Of a stretch of 64,000 bases of DNA, positions 1-8,575 are shown piece after piece. The notes under the pieces are model-generated. The model was not told the DNA's origin and did not search any database. It was given only the letters and a program-made list of their open reading frames with translations. Made by a program: the position numbers and the translations under genes. Position 1 is the stretch's first letter. Each line of letters opens with the position of its first letter. The DNA lies in assembly GCA_022360015.1 (NCBI GenBank), contig JAKSDQ010000153.1, forward strand, positions 62,001 to 126,000. The letters are read 5' to 3'. This stretch comes from Cytophagales bacterium. GTDB lineage: Bacteria; Bacteroidota; Bacteroidia; Cytophagales; Cyclobacteriaceae.

Positions 1-26
1 AACTTAACAGGGCTTTGGCTGTTGGA

Positions 27-1658
27 TCAATAACATCTCATACTGCCGATATAGAAATTCCGGTCCGGTGCTATTTCCGGATCATTAGATACTGCCGCTA
101 CAGTCGACCATTGGGTAGACGGGCTGATCCATTTTTCTTTCTCATCAATCCATACCTTCACCGGCATTGCAAAGTTCCCGACAACATTACTCCATCGCGC
201 AAACAACTGGCCATCCTTTACAAAATACTCCAGTATCGGGGTTTGGGTGGTTCTAAGGTATTGGTCAAAAAAGCCATCGAGCGGCCTTCCTATCTGCTGG
301 CCGAGATAGGCTTCAATTTGTTGCGTTGTCACTGTCTGGTGATAAAACTGCTCATTTAACCCCCTCAAAATTTGCCTCCACTTTTTGTCATTATTTACAA
401 TTTGTCTTAGTGTGTGCAAGATATTGCCCCCTTTATAATACATATCTGATGATCCTGCATGATTGACATGGTACACGCCAATTATAGGCCTGTCATTTTG
501 AATTCTTTTTCTCGTACCAATGACATAATCCGCCCCGGCCTGCTTACCATAATAATATTCGACGAACAGGTTTTCCGAATAATTGGTAAAACTTTCGTGA
601 ATCCACATATCGGCGATGTCTTTATAGGTAATATTATTGGCAAACCACTCATGCCCTGACTCATGCACAATGATAAAGTCAAATTTCAAACCCCACCCCG
701 TTTGGCTCAGGTCCTCTCCCCTGTAACCATTTCGATAGTCATTTCCATAGGTTACGGAACTTTGGTGCTCCATCCCAAGATAGGGGGCTTCAACCAATTT
801 ATAACTATCTTCATAAAAAGGATAGGGACCGAACCAATGCTCAAATGCCTTTAACATCCGCGGCACTTCAGCAAATTGCTTCCGGGCTTTTTTGAGATGA
901 TCGCGCAATACATAATAGTCGATATCCAATTCGCCCTTTTCACCTGAATACTTTTCGCCAAAATGTACATAGTCTCCTATATTGATATTGACGCCATAGT
1001 TATTAATAGGATTAGACACATACCAATGAAATGTTTTGGTGTTATCACTAAGGGTTTCGACTTTTCTCAGCCTGCCATTAGAGACATTGATCAAGTTGGC
1101 CGGAACGTTGACGCTGATCAACATACTATCCGGTTCATCGTACATATGATCCTTACACGGCCACCATACACTTGCTCCGATTCCCTGACAGGAAGAAGCT
1201 ACAAAAGGCAACCCGCGTTTATCCTGCCTCCACGTAATTCCCCCATCCCAGGGCGGTCTGACCGCCACCTTCGGTACACCCCCATAGTGTAATTCAATCG
1301 ATTTAACGGCACCTGCCACCTGTGGCGCTGCCAATTGGATAAAATGGGCATTACCATCATGTATAATCTCCAGCGCTTTGCCATTTTGTATGGCCTTCGT
1401 GAGCTGTAAAGGAGACTGAAGGTCAATCTGCAACAGGTCGCCACTTTTTAATACCTTGTAATGAACCGTGTTGGTTCCATGGATGGTCTTTTCCGCAGGA
1501 TCTACTTTAATGTCCAGGTGATAATAGGTCAGATCCCACCACGCCCGCTCCGGCGTGATGCTTCCCCGTAAGGTATCTTGTCTTGTAAAATCTGTATTCT
1601 GAGAGAATGTCTGAAAAACGACTAAAGCCGAAAATAGCAGGATGGTAAGATGTTTCAT
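27..1658 (-). CDS. M1 family zinc metallopeptidase (aminopeptidase N-like), secreted
   Basis: A 543-residue M1 (gluzincin) peptidase expected to trim N-terminal residues from peptides outside the cytoplasm. Residues 1-20 form a signal peptide ending near FSQ. The substrate-binding motif is GMEHQ (295-299), the variant of GAMEN. The zinc site is HESGH (H332, H336) with the third ligand E355 in WIHESF, the HExxH-X18-E spacing of the family. It is shorter than full-length aminopeptidase N (about 850 residues) and lacks the long helical C-terminal domain, as in many Bacteroidota M1 proteins. It starts at ATG 1658 and ends close to the window edge, so its downstream neighbour is unknown. Family assignment is secure; the substrate is not. 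Confidence 0.93.
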   Translation of the reverse strand: MKHLTILLFSALVVFQTFSQNTDFTRQDTLRGSITPERAWWDLTYYHLDIKVDPAEKTIHGTNTVHYKVLKSGDLLQIDLQSPLQLTKAIQNGKALEIIHDGNAHFIQLAAPQVAGAVKSIELHYGGVPKVAVRPPWDGGITWRQDKRGLPFVASSCQGIGASVWWPCKDHMYDEPDSMLISVNVPANLINVSNGRLRKVETLSDNTKTFHWYVSNPINNYGVNINIGDYVHFGEKYSGEKGELDIDYYVLRDHLKKARKQFAEVPRMLKAFEHWFGPYPFYEDSYKLVEAPYLGMEHQSSVTYGNDYRNGYRGEDLSQTGWGLKFDFIIVHESGHEWFANNITYKDIADMWIHESFTNYSENLFVEYYYGKQAGADYVIGTRKRIQNDRPIIGVYHVNHAGSSDMYYKGGNILHTLRQIVNNDKKWRQILRGLNEQFYHQTVTTQQIEAYLGQQIGRPLDGFFDQYLRTTQTPILEYFVKDGQLFARWSNVVGNFAMPVKVWIDEKEKWISPSTQWSTVAAVSNDPEIAPDRNFYIGSMRCY

Positions 1659-1719
1659 CTAAAAATCAAATTTTGTGAAAAATATCCGCAATATATCAAA
1701 TATTTTCCTTAGCCAGTCA

Positions 1720-1742
1720 TAGTATGGCTCAAAGCCATATTA
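1720..1742. repeat. Small palindrome related to the 18.6 kb palindrome
   Basis: TAGTATGGCT and AGCCATATTA form a 9-of-10 inverted repeat around a 3-nt loop. The preceding bases, AGTCATAGTATG (1715-1726), are identical to 12 bases inside the palindrome at 18644-18678. It lies between divergent genes, so it may be an interspersed palindromic repeat rather than a gene-specific operator. Confidence 0.5.
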
Positions 1743-1869
1743 GCACTCAAACGACCGGGTATCCCCAACTACTATCCTAAATTTTTTCAAAAAAAACACA
1801 AGCTGCGCAAGTTTTTATAACCAATGACATCAAAACAGGAAACAAGTATTCACAGTTAAAAAGTATAGT

Positions 1870-2361
1870 ATGAAAGCTCAAAATTTAAAATACATCGCAT
1901 TGGTATTATCACTGCTGTTTAGCGCCGTTAGCTTGAACGCAATGGCACAGGAAGATCAGGAAAACGAAAGCAGGCAGGGGCCCCGAAAACACTGGCACAG
2001 CCACAGGGGATCCGGTGATGGTGAATTCCGAATATTTAACATTCCGGGACTTACAGATCAGCAAAAAGAGCAAATCAAAAAAATAAGACTGCAAGCACAG
2101 AAAGAAGCACTGCCCGTCAGGAATGAGGTGCATGAAAAAAGGGCACGGCTTAACACACTTCGTACCACCGAGAAAGCAGACTTGAATGAAATCAATAAAG
2201 TGGTGGAAAAGATTGGCAGTTTACAAACCCAACTGATGAAAAACCGTGAAATGACCAGGCAGCAGGTCCGGAACCTTCTTAATGAGGAACAAAGACTATC
2301 TTTCGACTCACAAAGGCATGGCTCGCGTCATGTTAAACACAGAAGGCATGGCAGCATGTAA
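1870..2361 (+). CDS. Spy/CpxP-like periplasmic protein (LTxxQ-type)
   Basis: A 163-residue exported protein. Residues 1-26 are a signal peptide (cleavage after AMA-Q). The mature part is highly charged, with an acidic/His-rich linker and then a helical region (about 58-150) beginning PGLTDQQKEQIKKIR and repeating near NEEQRL, the pattern of Spy/CpxP and zinc-resistance-type periplasmic helical proteins. In that family these are chaperone-like or envelope-stress proteins. The C-terminus is basic and His-rich (HGSRHVKHRRHG), which could bind metal; that is inference. It is monocistronic, followed by a hairpin terminator. Confidence 0.75.
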   Translation: MKAQNLKYIALVLSLLFSAVSLNAMAQEDQENESRQGPRKHWHSHRGSGDGEFRIFNIPGLTDQQKEQIKKIRLQAQKEALPVRNEVHEKRARLNTLRTTEKADLNEINKVVEKIGSLQTQLMKNREMTRQQVRNLLNEEQRLSFDSQRHGSRHVKHRRHGSM

Positions 2362-2409
2362 TAAACGATAAAAAGACATTAAGTAAATAAAGTAGATGTA
2401 TCCTGAGTG

Positions 2410-2449
2410 GCCCCTTGGACGAATTTATTCCGGTTGAGGGGCATTTTTT
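2410..2449 (+). terminator. Rho-independent terminator after the Spy-like gene
   Basis: GCCCCT (2410-2415) pairs with AGGGGC (2437-2442) and is followed by a T-run at 2444-2449. It lies 48 bases after the stop of the Spy-like gene on the same strand. Confidence 0.65.
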
Positions 2450-2767
2450 ATGTCGGCTTTTTGTAAGGAGGCAGACCATCCATCTAAATCATCTCATCTG
2501 ACATTTGCCATTTATTGCGCATATGTACTGTATATCAACCCACAAACCAAACCGGTAGATCAATTCCTGTCGGCGGTATTGGACTTTGGGGTAACAGCTC
2601 CCTTACTAATGAAGATGGCATATCAAACTGTTCATAAAATTAAGGTTATGGCTTTCCGCAAAAAAATTCCGGCAGATTGGGATGGCAATATCAAAGGCGA
2701 AGATTGGGTAGAAAATCATTATAAAAATGTGAAATTGAACAATGGTTTTACGAAAAATCATATTTAA
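2450..2767 (+). CDS. Doubtful ORF, possibly a transposase-type helix-turn-helix remnant
   Basis: A 105-codon ORF that begins right at the end of the preceding terminator, so its start is suspect. The first half looks random. The second half (from about residue 57: MAYQTVHK, then IPADWDGN, then GEDWVENHYK) resembles the region in CENP-B/Tigger-type DDE transposases and related proteins where an A-Y-x-x-A helix precedes an aGxDW segment. The resemblance is from memory and weak. There is no catalytic domain downstream, so at best it is a fragment. Together with its flanks (2450-2986) the region holds no other gene I can support. Confidence 0.25.
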   Translation: MSAFCKEADHPSKSSHLTFAIYCAYVLYINPQTKPVDQFLSAVLDFGVTAPLLMKMAYQTVHKIKVMAFRKKIPADWDGNIKGEDWVENHYKNVKLNNGFTKNHI

Positions 2768-2986
2768 GTCACCTGCAACCGTCCCGGAGTTTGACAAAAT
2801 AGTTAAGTAATTAGACGTTATCCGACCTGCTGAAAGCGCTGCCAAAAGCCAAACTCAACCCTTCAAAGGGATAAGAGTAGTGCCTTTTGACAGCTTTTTT
2901 CATATACCCGGCCAATTGGTTACCAATCCCCTTTGCCGTTTATAAGGATATAATTATCTTGATCGGAAGAAATAAGTAGAAATTCT

Positions 2987-4711
2987 ATGCAAATAAAAGA
3001 AAACGCAAAACAGTATGACGTATGTATCGTTGGTTCAGGAGCCGGCGGTGGTATGGCTGCCAAGGTTTTAACTGAGGCCGGTGCCAAAGTGGCATTGCTG
3101 GAAGCAGGACCCGATTATGATTCGGCCAAAGGAGACATGTTTAAATGGCCTTATCAATCTCCCAGGCGTGGGGCCCCGACACACCGTCCCTTTGGAGAAT
3201 TCGATGCCTGTTATGGTGGTTGGGAAATTGAGGGTGAACCTTATACGGTATCGAAAGGTACGCAGTTTGACTGGTTCAGGGCCAGGATGCTGGGTGGTCG
3301 TACTAACCATTGGGGGCGCATTTCATTACGATTCGGCCCGCTGGATTTTAAAAGAAGAAGCCTGGATGGCCTGGGTGACGATTGGCCAATCGGCTATGAT
3401 GATATAAAACCTTATTACGATAAAGTGGATAAACTCGTAGGTATTTTTGGCACCAAAGAGGGGATCTTGAATGAACCTGATGGTATCTTCATGCCACCTC
3501 CCAAACCCAGAGGTTACGAATTATTGGTTAAAAGGGCTGGTGACAAACTGGGAATCCCTGTTATCCCGTCACGCTTGTCGATTTTAACACAACCGCTGAA
3601 TGGCAGGGCAGCATGCCACTACTGCTCCCAATGCGGAAGGGGATGCTCTACCCACTCAAATTTTTCTACCCCTTCAGTACTGTTGCCACCCGCACATAAA
3701 ACCGGCAACCTGGATCTGATATTGCATGCCATGGCCAGGGAGGTGCTGACCGACAGTGAGGGATTGGCGACGGGTGTATCATACGTCAACACGCTGGATG
3801 GCCTGGAATACCAGGTAAATGCCAAAATTGTGATTTTGGCCGCCGGTGCCTGTGAGTCGGCAAGGTTGATGTTAAACTCGGTTTCTGACAGACACCCCAA
3901 CGGGCTTGCAAATTCCAGCGATGTAGTGGGCAAATATTTATTGGATAGTACAGGCACCAACATGGCAGCGATCGTACCGGACCTGATTGACGGCATTCCG
4001 CATAACGAAGATGGAACGGGTGGTATGCATGTATATGTTCCCTGGTGGCTAAATGACAAAAAACTTGATTTTCCCAGGGGTTACCATATTGAAATCTGGG
4101 GCGGACGACATATGCCGAGTTACGGATTCATGGGTAGCCTTCATAAAGTCAACAAAATACTCGGGGTGGTAGACGGCAAACCCAGGCCCAGTGGCGGTGG
4201 CTATGGCAAGCAGTTGAAAGAAGATTATCGACGGCTGTACGGCTCGGTCGTAGGATTCGCCGGCCGTGGTGAGGCAGTAGCCTTCAAAGAGAACTACTGT
4301 GAAATCGACCCCGTGGTAGTGGATAAATATGGTATTCCCGTACTTAAATTTCATTACAAATGGAGTGAACATGAAATCAATCAGGTGAAGCATATGCATG
4401 ATACCTTCGAGGAAATGTTCGGGGCGATGAACGCCATCCCGCTTTGGCCTAAACCAGGCAAGGAAGATGACTATGGTATTCTGACTCCGGGCAGGATTAT
4501 ACATGAATTAGGAGTAGCCAGAATGGGAAATGATCCCAAAACCGCACCCCTGAATAAATTCTGCCAGGCTCACGAGGTGAAAAACCTTTTTGTAGTAGAC
4601 GGCGCTCCCTTTGTTTCCCAGGCCGACAAAAACCCAACCTGGACCATCCTGGCCCTGTCTATGCGTACCTCGGAATTTATTATCGATGAAATGAAAAAAC
4701 AAAACCTTTAA
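2987..4711 (+). CDS. GMC family oxidoreductase with Cys cluster (sugar/alcohol dehydrogenase catalytic subunit)
   Basis: A 574-residue FAD enzyme of the glucose-methanol-choline family. The N-terminal dinucleotide motif is GSGAGG (16-21) and the acidic end of the second strand is LLEAGPDY (38-44). The C-terminal GMC domain is present (HELGVARMGNDP, then NLFVVDGAPFVSQADKNP). Four cysteines at 210, 213, 216 and 220 form a C-x2-C-x2-C-x3-C cluster. In FAD-dependent glucose dehydrogenase complexes of Burkholderia type, cysteines in this part of the catalytic subunit hold an iron-sulphur cluster. It has no signal peptide and is followed 12 bases later by a Tat-signal small subunit, so it is probably exported by hitch-hiking. 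Substrate unknown; gluconate, glucose or another sugar is plausible. Confidence 0.9.
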   Translation: MQIKENAKQYDVCIVGSGAGGGMAAKVLTEAGAKVALLEAGPDYDSAKGDMFKWPYQSPRRGAPTHRPFGEFDACYGGWEIEGEPYTVSKGTQFDWFRARMLGGRTNHWGRISLRFGPLDFKRRSLDGLGDDWPIGYDDIKPYYDKVDKLVGIFGTKEGILNEPDGIFMPPPKPRGYELLVKRAGDKLGIPVIPSRLSILTQPLNGRAACHYCSQCGRGCSTHSNFSTPSVLLPPAHKTGNLDLILHAMAREVLTDSEGLATGVSYVNTLDGLEYQVNAKIVILAAGACESARLMLNSVSDRHPNGLANSSDVVGKYLLDSTGTNMAAIVPDLIDGIPHNEDGTGGMHVYVPWWLNDKKLDFPRGYHIEIWGGRHMPSYGFMGSLHKVNKILGVVDGKPRPSGGGYGKQLKEDYRRLYGSVVGFAGRGEAVAFKENYCEIDPVVVDKYGIPVLKFHYKWSEHEINQVKHMHDTFEEMFGAMNAIPLWPKPGKEDDYGILTPGRIIHELGVARMGNDPKTAPLNKFCQAHEVKNLFVVDGAPFVSQADKNPTWTILALSMRTSEFIIDEMKKQNL

Positions 4712-4723
4712 CAAAGTATTGTC

Positions 4724-5359
4724 ATGTCACAGATTTCAAGAAGAGATTCTTTAAAATACATTACCCTGGCTTCTATTGCCGCAGGCACGGCTGTTGGCTG
4801 TACCCCGACAGAAAAAGGAGACGATTTGTCTCATCATGGCCACACTGTCGATCAAAGTGAGGCGTTTAAAAACCTGTCAAAGGAAGACCTTGCTTTACTT
4901 GAGCAAACGTTTTTTACTGAGGAAGAGCGGGAAACCGTACGAGTTCTGGCCAATATTATCATTCCCGAAGATGATAAATCAGGCAATGCCGAAGCCGCCG
5001 GGGTTCCCAAATTTATCGAATTCATGATGCTTGACCAACCCGAACACCAAACGGCCATGCGAGGAGGCCTGAAATGGATCAATGTCCAGGCCACAAAAAG
5101 GTACAATAAAGTATTCATCAATTGTACGGAACCTGAACAATTGGCCATAGTCGACGATATCGCCTATCCCGATACCGCCGCCCCAAAGTTCTCCCAGGGT
5201 GTCAACTTCTTCAATCAATTCCGGGACTTTGTAGCTACCGGCTTCTTCACCAGCAAAATTGGCATCGAAGATCTCCAATATATGGGTAACCGCCCTTCAG
5301 TCTGGAATGGCGCACCTCAGGAATGGTTGGATAAGTTGGGGGTTAGTTATGATGGGTAG
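4724..5359 (+). CDS. Gluconate 2-dehydrogenase subunit 3-like protein, Tat-exported, possible lipoprotein
   Basis: A 211-residue small subunit of the gluconate 2-dehydrogenase subunit 3 family. The N-terminus has the twin-arginine motif SRRDSLKYI (5-13), a hydrophobic stretch and a cysteine at 26 in TAVGC that fits a lipobox, so it may be a Tat lipoprotein. The mature domain has the pattern FTEEERETVRVLANIIIPEDD followed by GVPKFIEFMM, typical of this family. It is co-transcribed with the GMC gene 12 bases upstream and would carry that subunit across the inner membrane and support its function. No multi-heme cytochrome gene, the usual third subunit, is adjacent. Confidence 0.87.
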   Translation: MSQISRRDSLKYITLASIAAGTAVGCTPTEKGDDLSHHGHTVDQSEAFKNLSKEDLALLEQTFFTEEERETVRVLANIIIPEDDKSGNAEAAGVPKFIEFMMLDQPEHQTAMRGGLKWINVQATKRYNKVFINCTEPEQLAIVDDIAYPDTAAPKFSQGVNFFNQFRDFVATGFFTSKIGIEDLQYMGNRPSVWNGAPQEWLDKLGVSYDG

Positions 5360-5444
5360 TTGGTTCCGGGTTTGAAGTTTTGCAGGTTACGGAGTTTTAG
5401 GGGGCATATTGACAGGTTGTACATTCGGTTTTAAAGCATGGCGC

Positions 5445-5716
5445 AAGCGTCCCGTGGCTATTACACAACGCAAACATGTGCCTGTATTTTTATTTTATCA
5501 GCGAAAATCGCTATGTCCCTCTGTGTCTTTGTGCCTCTGTGGTTAAAAAAAGTACACCATAAGTTCCCCAAGGTCAGACAATTGACCAAACATCTAACAA
5601 AAATAACTACTAATTCATAAATATTTGATGTTCAATAATTTATGAATTAGTTATATAGTAGGCACCAAAGCACCAAGAACTTTGCCAAAACATTGTACAA
5701 CACCCACGGGACGCTT
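5445..5716. repeat. Fold-back (MITE-like) element with inverted ends and a central hairpin
   Basis: The outer ends are an inverted repeat: AAGCGTCCCGTGG at 5445-5457 is matched exactly by its complement at 5704-5716, and the similarity continues inward with mismatches for about 13 more bases. In the middle a 13-bp perfect stem (5610-5622 with 5638-5650) surrounds a 15-nt loop. Between ends and centre, the motif GTGTCTTTGTGCCTCTGTGG (from about 5523) is partly mirrored near 5661-5685. It has no coding capacity. The same building blocks recur at 18740-18860. This accounts for about half of the 577-base gap between the dehydrogenase subunit and the barrel protein; I see nothing else in the gap. 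Confidence 0.7.
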
Positions 5717-5936
5717 ATACTATTTCATTGCCAACAACCTGACTCCTCTCTCCTGATTGAGTTAAAAGGCACAAAACAACGCTTGCCCTATCCGATAACC
5801 TTAATAATAAGAGAATGAAATAATCTCATAATCGCCGCCCCAAAGGTGTATACCATAAAATAATTGTCAATTATCAATTGTTCATTGTCAATTAATTACC
5901 ATCCCCTACCTGCTAAAAAAAATTCCTGAAAATAAA

Positions 5937-6950
5937 TTATCTGCGAAGTCTATTTGCCAATTTCTGTGGGATTACGGCAAATACTGAAAGGGAGATCACC
6001 GGTTGAATATGATCGTTAAACGAGCTTAAATAATTTCTGGAACGTTCACCCTGTTCAAGGATAACATTCTGCAAAGGTTGGGTTAAACCCATTTCGAAAG
6101 ACATCCACAGCCAATCATGGATTTCCCGCTCGAGGCCAACATTAAAAGAAAGCTCGGTTCTTCTGATTTCCAGGTCACTGACTTCCTGATAAATTCTGTC
6201 TGCAAAACTGTAGTTAAAATTATTAGCCTCTATAGCACTGTAAAAATAGAATTTATTGGACATCAGGTGACGATAAGTAATACTTCTCGGTAGCAGGGCA
6301 TCGATAAAGTTTCTTTGGTCAATTCTTTTACTAAAAGCTACCACAGGACTTGCTGAAAATCTTCCCATGTTTACACCGGAGGCAATGCCAAATCCTAATT
6401 TGTTGTAATCCCCATATTCCTTACCGACCACCACACTGGCCCCGAAACTGTTGGGGGAGGGCATGTTTTTGAAGCTGGTTTTTTCAGAGCGGCTTGAGCC
6501 GGAAACAACGCCTAATAGAAATTTATCGTTTTTCAGTTTCTTTTCTCCAATCAGTGTAAAGCCCAGCTTTTGAAAAGCTACGTTCCCAAAATCACCGGCC
6601 TCTTCCGGGATATGAATCCTTTCGTGCTGGTATCCAACCTGTCCGATTAACTTAAATCCGGAGGATAAGATCATGGGAAAACGCAGGCTGGTTTTTATTA
6701 CGTGGCCTTCCCCCTCTTCATCTAAATTAGATTCCCCGCTGGGGTTGGCATTTGCATAGGGATAGTTACGGTAGGTTAATTCAAAAAACTTAGCTCTTGG
6801 AAACATCAGGTCTATCCCATTATCTGCCGCTTTTTTCTTTTTTGCAGCCTTATCACCCGGATCATCATCATTGTCAATCAGCGAAGCAAAACACGGACAC
6901 TGGGTAAAGGAGAATACCACAAGACAGATAAGTGATAGTTTTTGTTTCAT
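5937..6950 (-). CDS. Predicted outer-membrane beta-barrel protein (DUF6268-like)
   Basis: A 337-residue exported protein with a signal peptide at 1-22 (ending CFA-S). A short acidic and lysine-rich linker (DDDPGDKAAKKKKA, 27-40) follows. The rest is a series of alternating amphipathic strands rich in aromatic residues, such as FKLIGQVGYQHERIHI and FYFYSAIEANNFNYSF, as expected for a transmembrane barrel. The last segment is a strand followed by basic residues rather than the usual terminal aromatic. I recall similar Bacteroidota proteins annotated DUF6268, with unknown function. It is monocistronic. Confidence 0.7.
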   Translation of the reverse strand: MKQKLSLICLVVFSFTQCPCFASLIDNDDDPGDKAAKKKKAADNGIDLMFPRAKFFELTYRNYPYANANPSGESNLDEEGEGHVIKTSLRFPMILSSGFKLIGQVGYQHERIHIPEEAGDFGNVAFQKLGFTLIGEKKLKNDKFLLGVVSGSSRSEKTSFKNMPSPNSFGASVVVGKEYGDYNKLGFGIASGVNMGRFSASPVVAFSKRIDQRNFIDALLPRSITYRHLMSNKFYFYSAIEANNFNYSFADRIYQEVSDLEIRRTELSFNVGLEREIHDWLWMSFEMGLTQPLQNVILEQGERSRNYLSSFNDHIQPVISLSVFAVIPQKLANRLRR

Positions 6951-7191
6951 TTAGAAGTAACTTGAATAAATAAAAATCAACCTTAGTAATTATTACTTCA
7001 TCGAATAAATTTAAGTGCAGATTTTGTTACGAATAACAAAGATGTGCATTAATTCTTATTTTTCCCATTCATTTTTGCCATTTTTATTACAAACGACCAG
7101 TAAATCACCCGCAAAATGAAGCATGGTTTAAACTATATCAATAATCGTGCAAATTATTTGTATAGCGTTATAAAATTTTTAAAGATACGGG

Positions 7192-8508
7192 TCATACCAT
7201 AATTTCCTCTGTTAATTCCGATACCTCAACATAACCTTTGGCATTAACGTTCGCCAAATTCACTTTTTTTAACGAATTAATGAGTAATGGGTCATATTTA
7301 GCCGTGACACGAATATAGTTTTCGGTGAATCCGTGCATCATTCCGCCTTCTATATCATCTTCAAAAAGCACAGTAGCTTGTCGCCCGAGGTTATCTTCAT
7401 AAAACCTTCTCCTCTTTTTTTCCGAAAGACTTCTCAACATGCTCGATCTGTGATGCCTGACAGCCCCAGGCACTATTTGCGTCATTCTGGCAGCTTCCGT
7501 ATTGGTTCGCTCCGAATAGGTGAATACATGTAAATAGGAAATCTCCAGTTCATTTAAAAAATGATAGGTTTCCAGAAAGTCTTCCTCAGTTTCACCCGGA
7601 AAACCAACAATAACATCCACGCCAATACAACAATGCGGCATCAGGGATTTTATGCTGGCAACCCGGTCCTGATAAAGTTCGCGCAGGTAACGCCTTTTCA
7701 TGGATTTCAGGATTTTGTTTGATCCGGATTGTAAGGGAATATGAAAATGGGGCACAAATCGTCGGGAATTGGCCACAAGTTCAATAATCTCATCTTTCAA
7801 CAGATTCGGTTCGATCGATGAAATCCGGATTCTTTCAAGACCTTCCACCTGATCCAGGGCCCTCACCAGCTCCGGGAAGGATTCCTGCTTTTTACCATTT
7901 TGCCAGCCAAAATCCCCGATATTCACCCCCGTCAATACAATTTCCTTTACCCCCGTTTTTGTGATCTCCTTTGCGGATGCCACAATACTATCGATACTAT
8001 CACTCCGGCTTTTGCCCCTGGCCAATGGAATCGTACAAAAAGTGCACGAGTAATTGCACCCATCCTGTACCTTTAGAAAAGTCCTCGTGCGGTCTTGGGC
8101 AGAATAGGCATGGTAAAAGCCGGTAGCCGCTGCAATTTCAGAAGCCAAAACCTGGGGTCGGTCTTTTTTGACAAAACCATCGAGCAGGTCAATCAGTTGA
8201 AACTTCTCCGCTGCGCCTAAGACCGCATCTACCCCCGGTATTTCCGATATCTCCCTGGGTTTTAGCTGGGCATAACACCCAATGATAGCAATATAGGCCT
8301 TTGGGGAGACTTTAAGCGCCTCCCTGACCACTTTTCTGCACTTCCTGTCCGCATTGTCGGTTACCGAACAGGTATTGATTATGAAGATATCAGGCTTATC
8401 CGTGAAATCCACTTTTTGATATCCCTTCTTCTCACACATACGTGCAATGGTCGAAGTCTCTGAAAAGTTCAGTTTACAACCTAACGTATAAAAGGCAACT
8501 TTCTTCAT
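7192..8508 (-). CDS. mtaB: tRNA t6A37 methylthiotransferase MtaB
   Basis: A 438-residue radical SAM methylthiotransferase that adds a methylthio group to N6-threonylcarbamoyladenosine at position 37 of ANN-decoding tRNAs. The N-terminal UPF0004 domain has cysteines C11, C47 and C78 for the auxiliary iron-sulphur cluster. The radical SAM cluster is C151-x3-C155-x2-C158 (DGCNYSCTFC). A C-terminal TRAM-like segment is present (about 375-435). The start TLGCKLNFSETS is the MtaB-type version, which separates it from MiaB and RimO. It lies downstream of the HAD gene on the same strand, 67 bases away, and the two are probably co-transcribed. Confidence 0.93.
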   Translation of the reverse strand: MKKVAFYTLGCKLNFSETSTIARMCEKKGYQKVDFTDKPDIFIINTCSVTDNADRKCRKVVREALKVSPKAYIAIIGCYAQLKPREISEIPGVDAVLGAAEKFQLIDLLDGFVKKDRPQVLASEIAAATGFYHAYSAQDRTRTFLKVQDGCNYSCTFCTIPLARGKSRSDSIDSIVASAKEITKTGVKEIVLTGVNIGDFGWQNGKKQESFPELVRALDQVEGLERIRISSIEPNLLKDEIIELVANSRRFVPHFHIPLQSGSNKILKSMKRRYLRELYQDRVASIKSLMPHCCIGVDVIVGFPGETEEDFLETYHFLNELEISYLHVFTYSERTNTEAARMTQIVPGAVRHHRSSMLRSLSEKKRRRFYEDNLGRQATVLFEDDIEGGMMHGFTENYIRVTAKYDPLLINSLKKVNLANVNAKGYVEVSELTEEIMV

Positions 8509-8575
8509 CTTGAATTACTCCTGTCAAGCCACAAATTTAATCAAATATTTTTTCCGGACTCAATGGTCAATACTT

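Noticed and set aside
1740-1748. TTAGCACTC, the left half of a CIRCE heat-shock operator
   Set aside because: The right half GAGTGCTAA is missing at the proper distance, and the bases belong to the small palindrome at 1720-1742.
5438-5620. 60-codon ORF on the plus strand
   Set aside because: It lies inside the fold-back element, and its product has no credible pattern; the reading frame follows repeat sequence.
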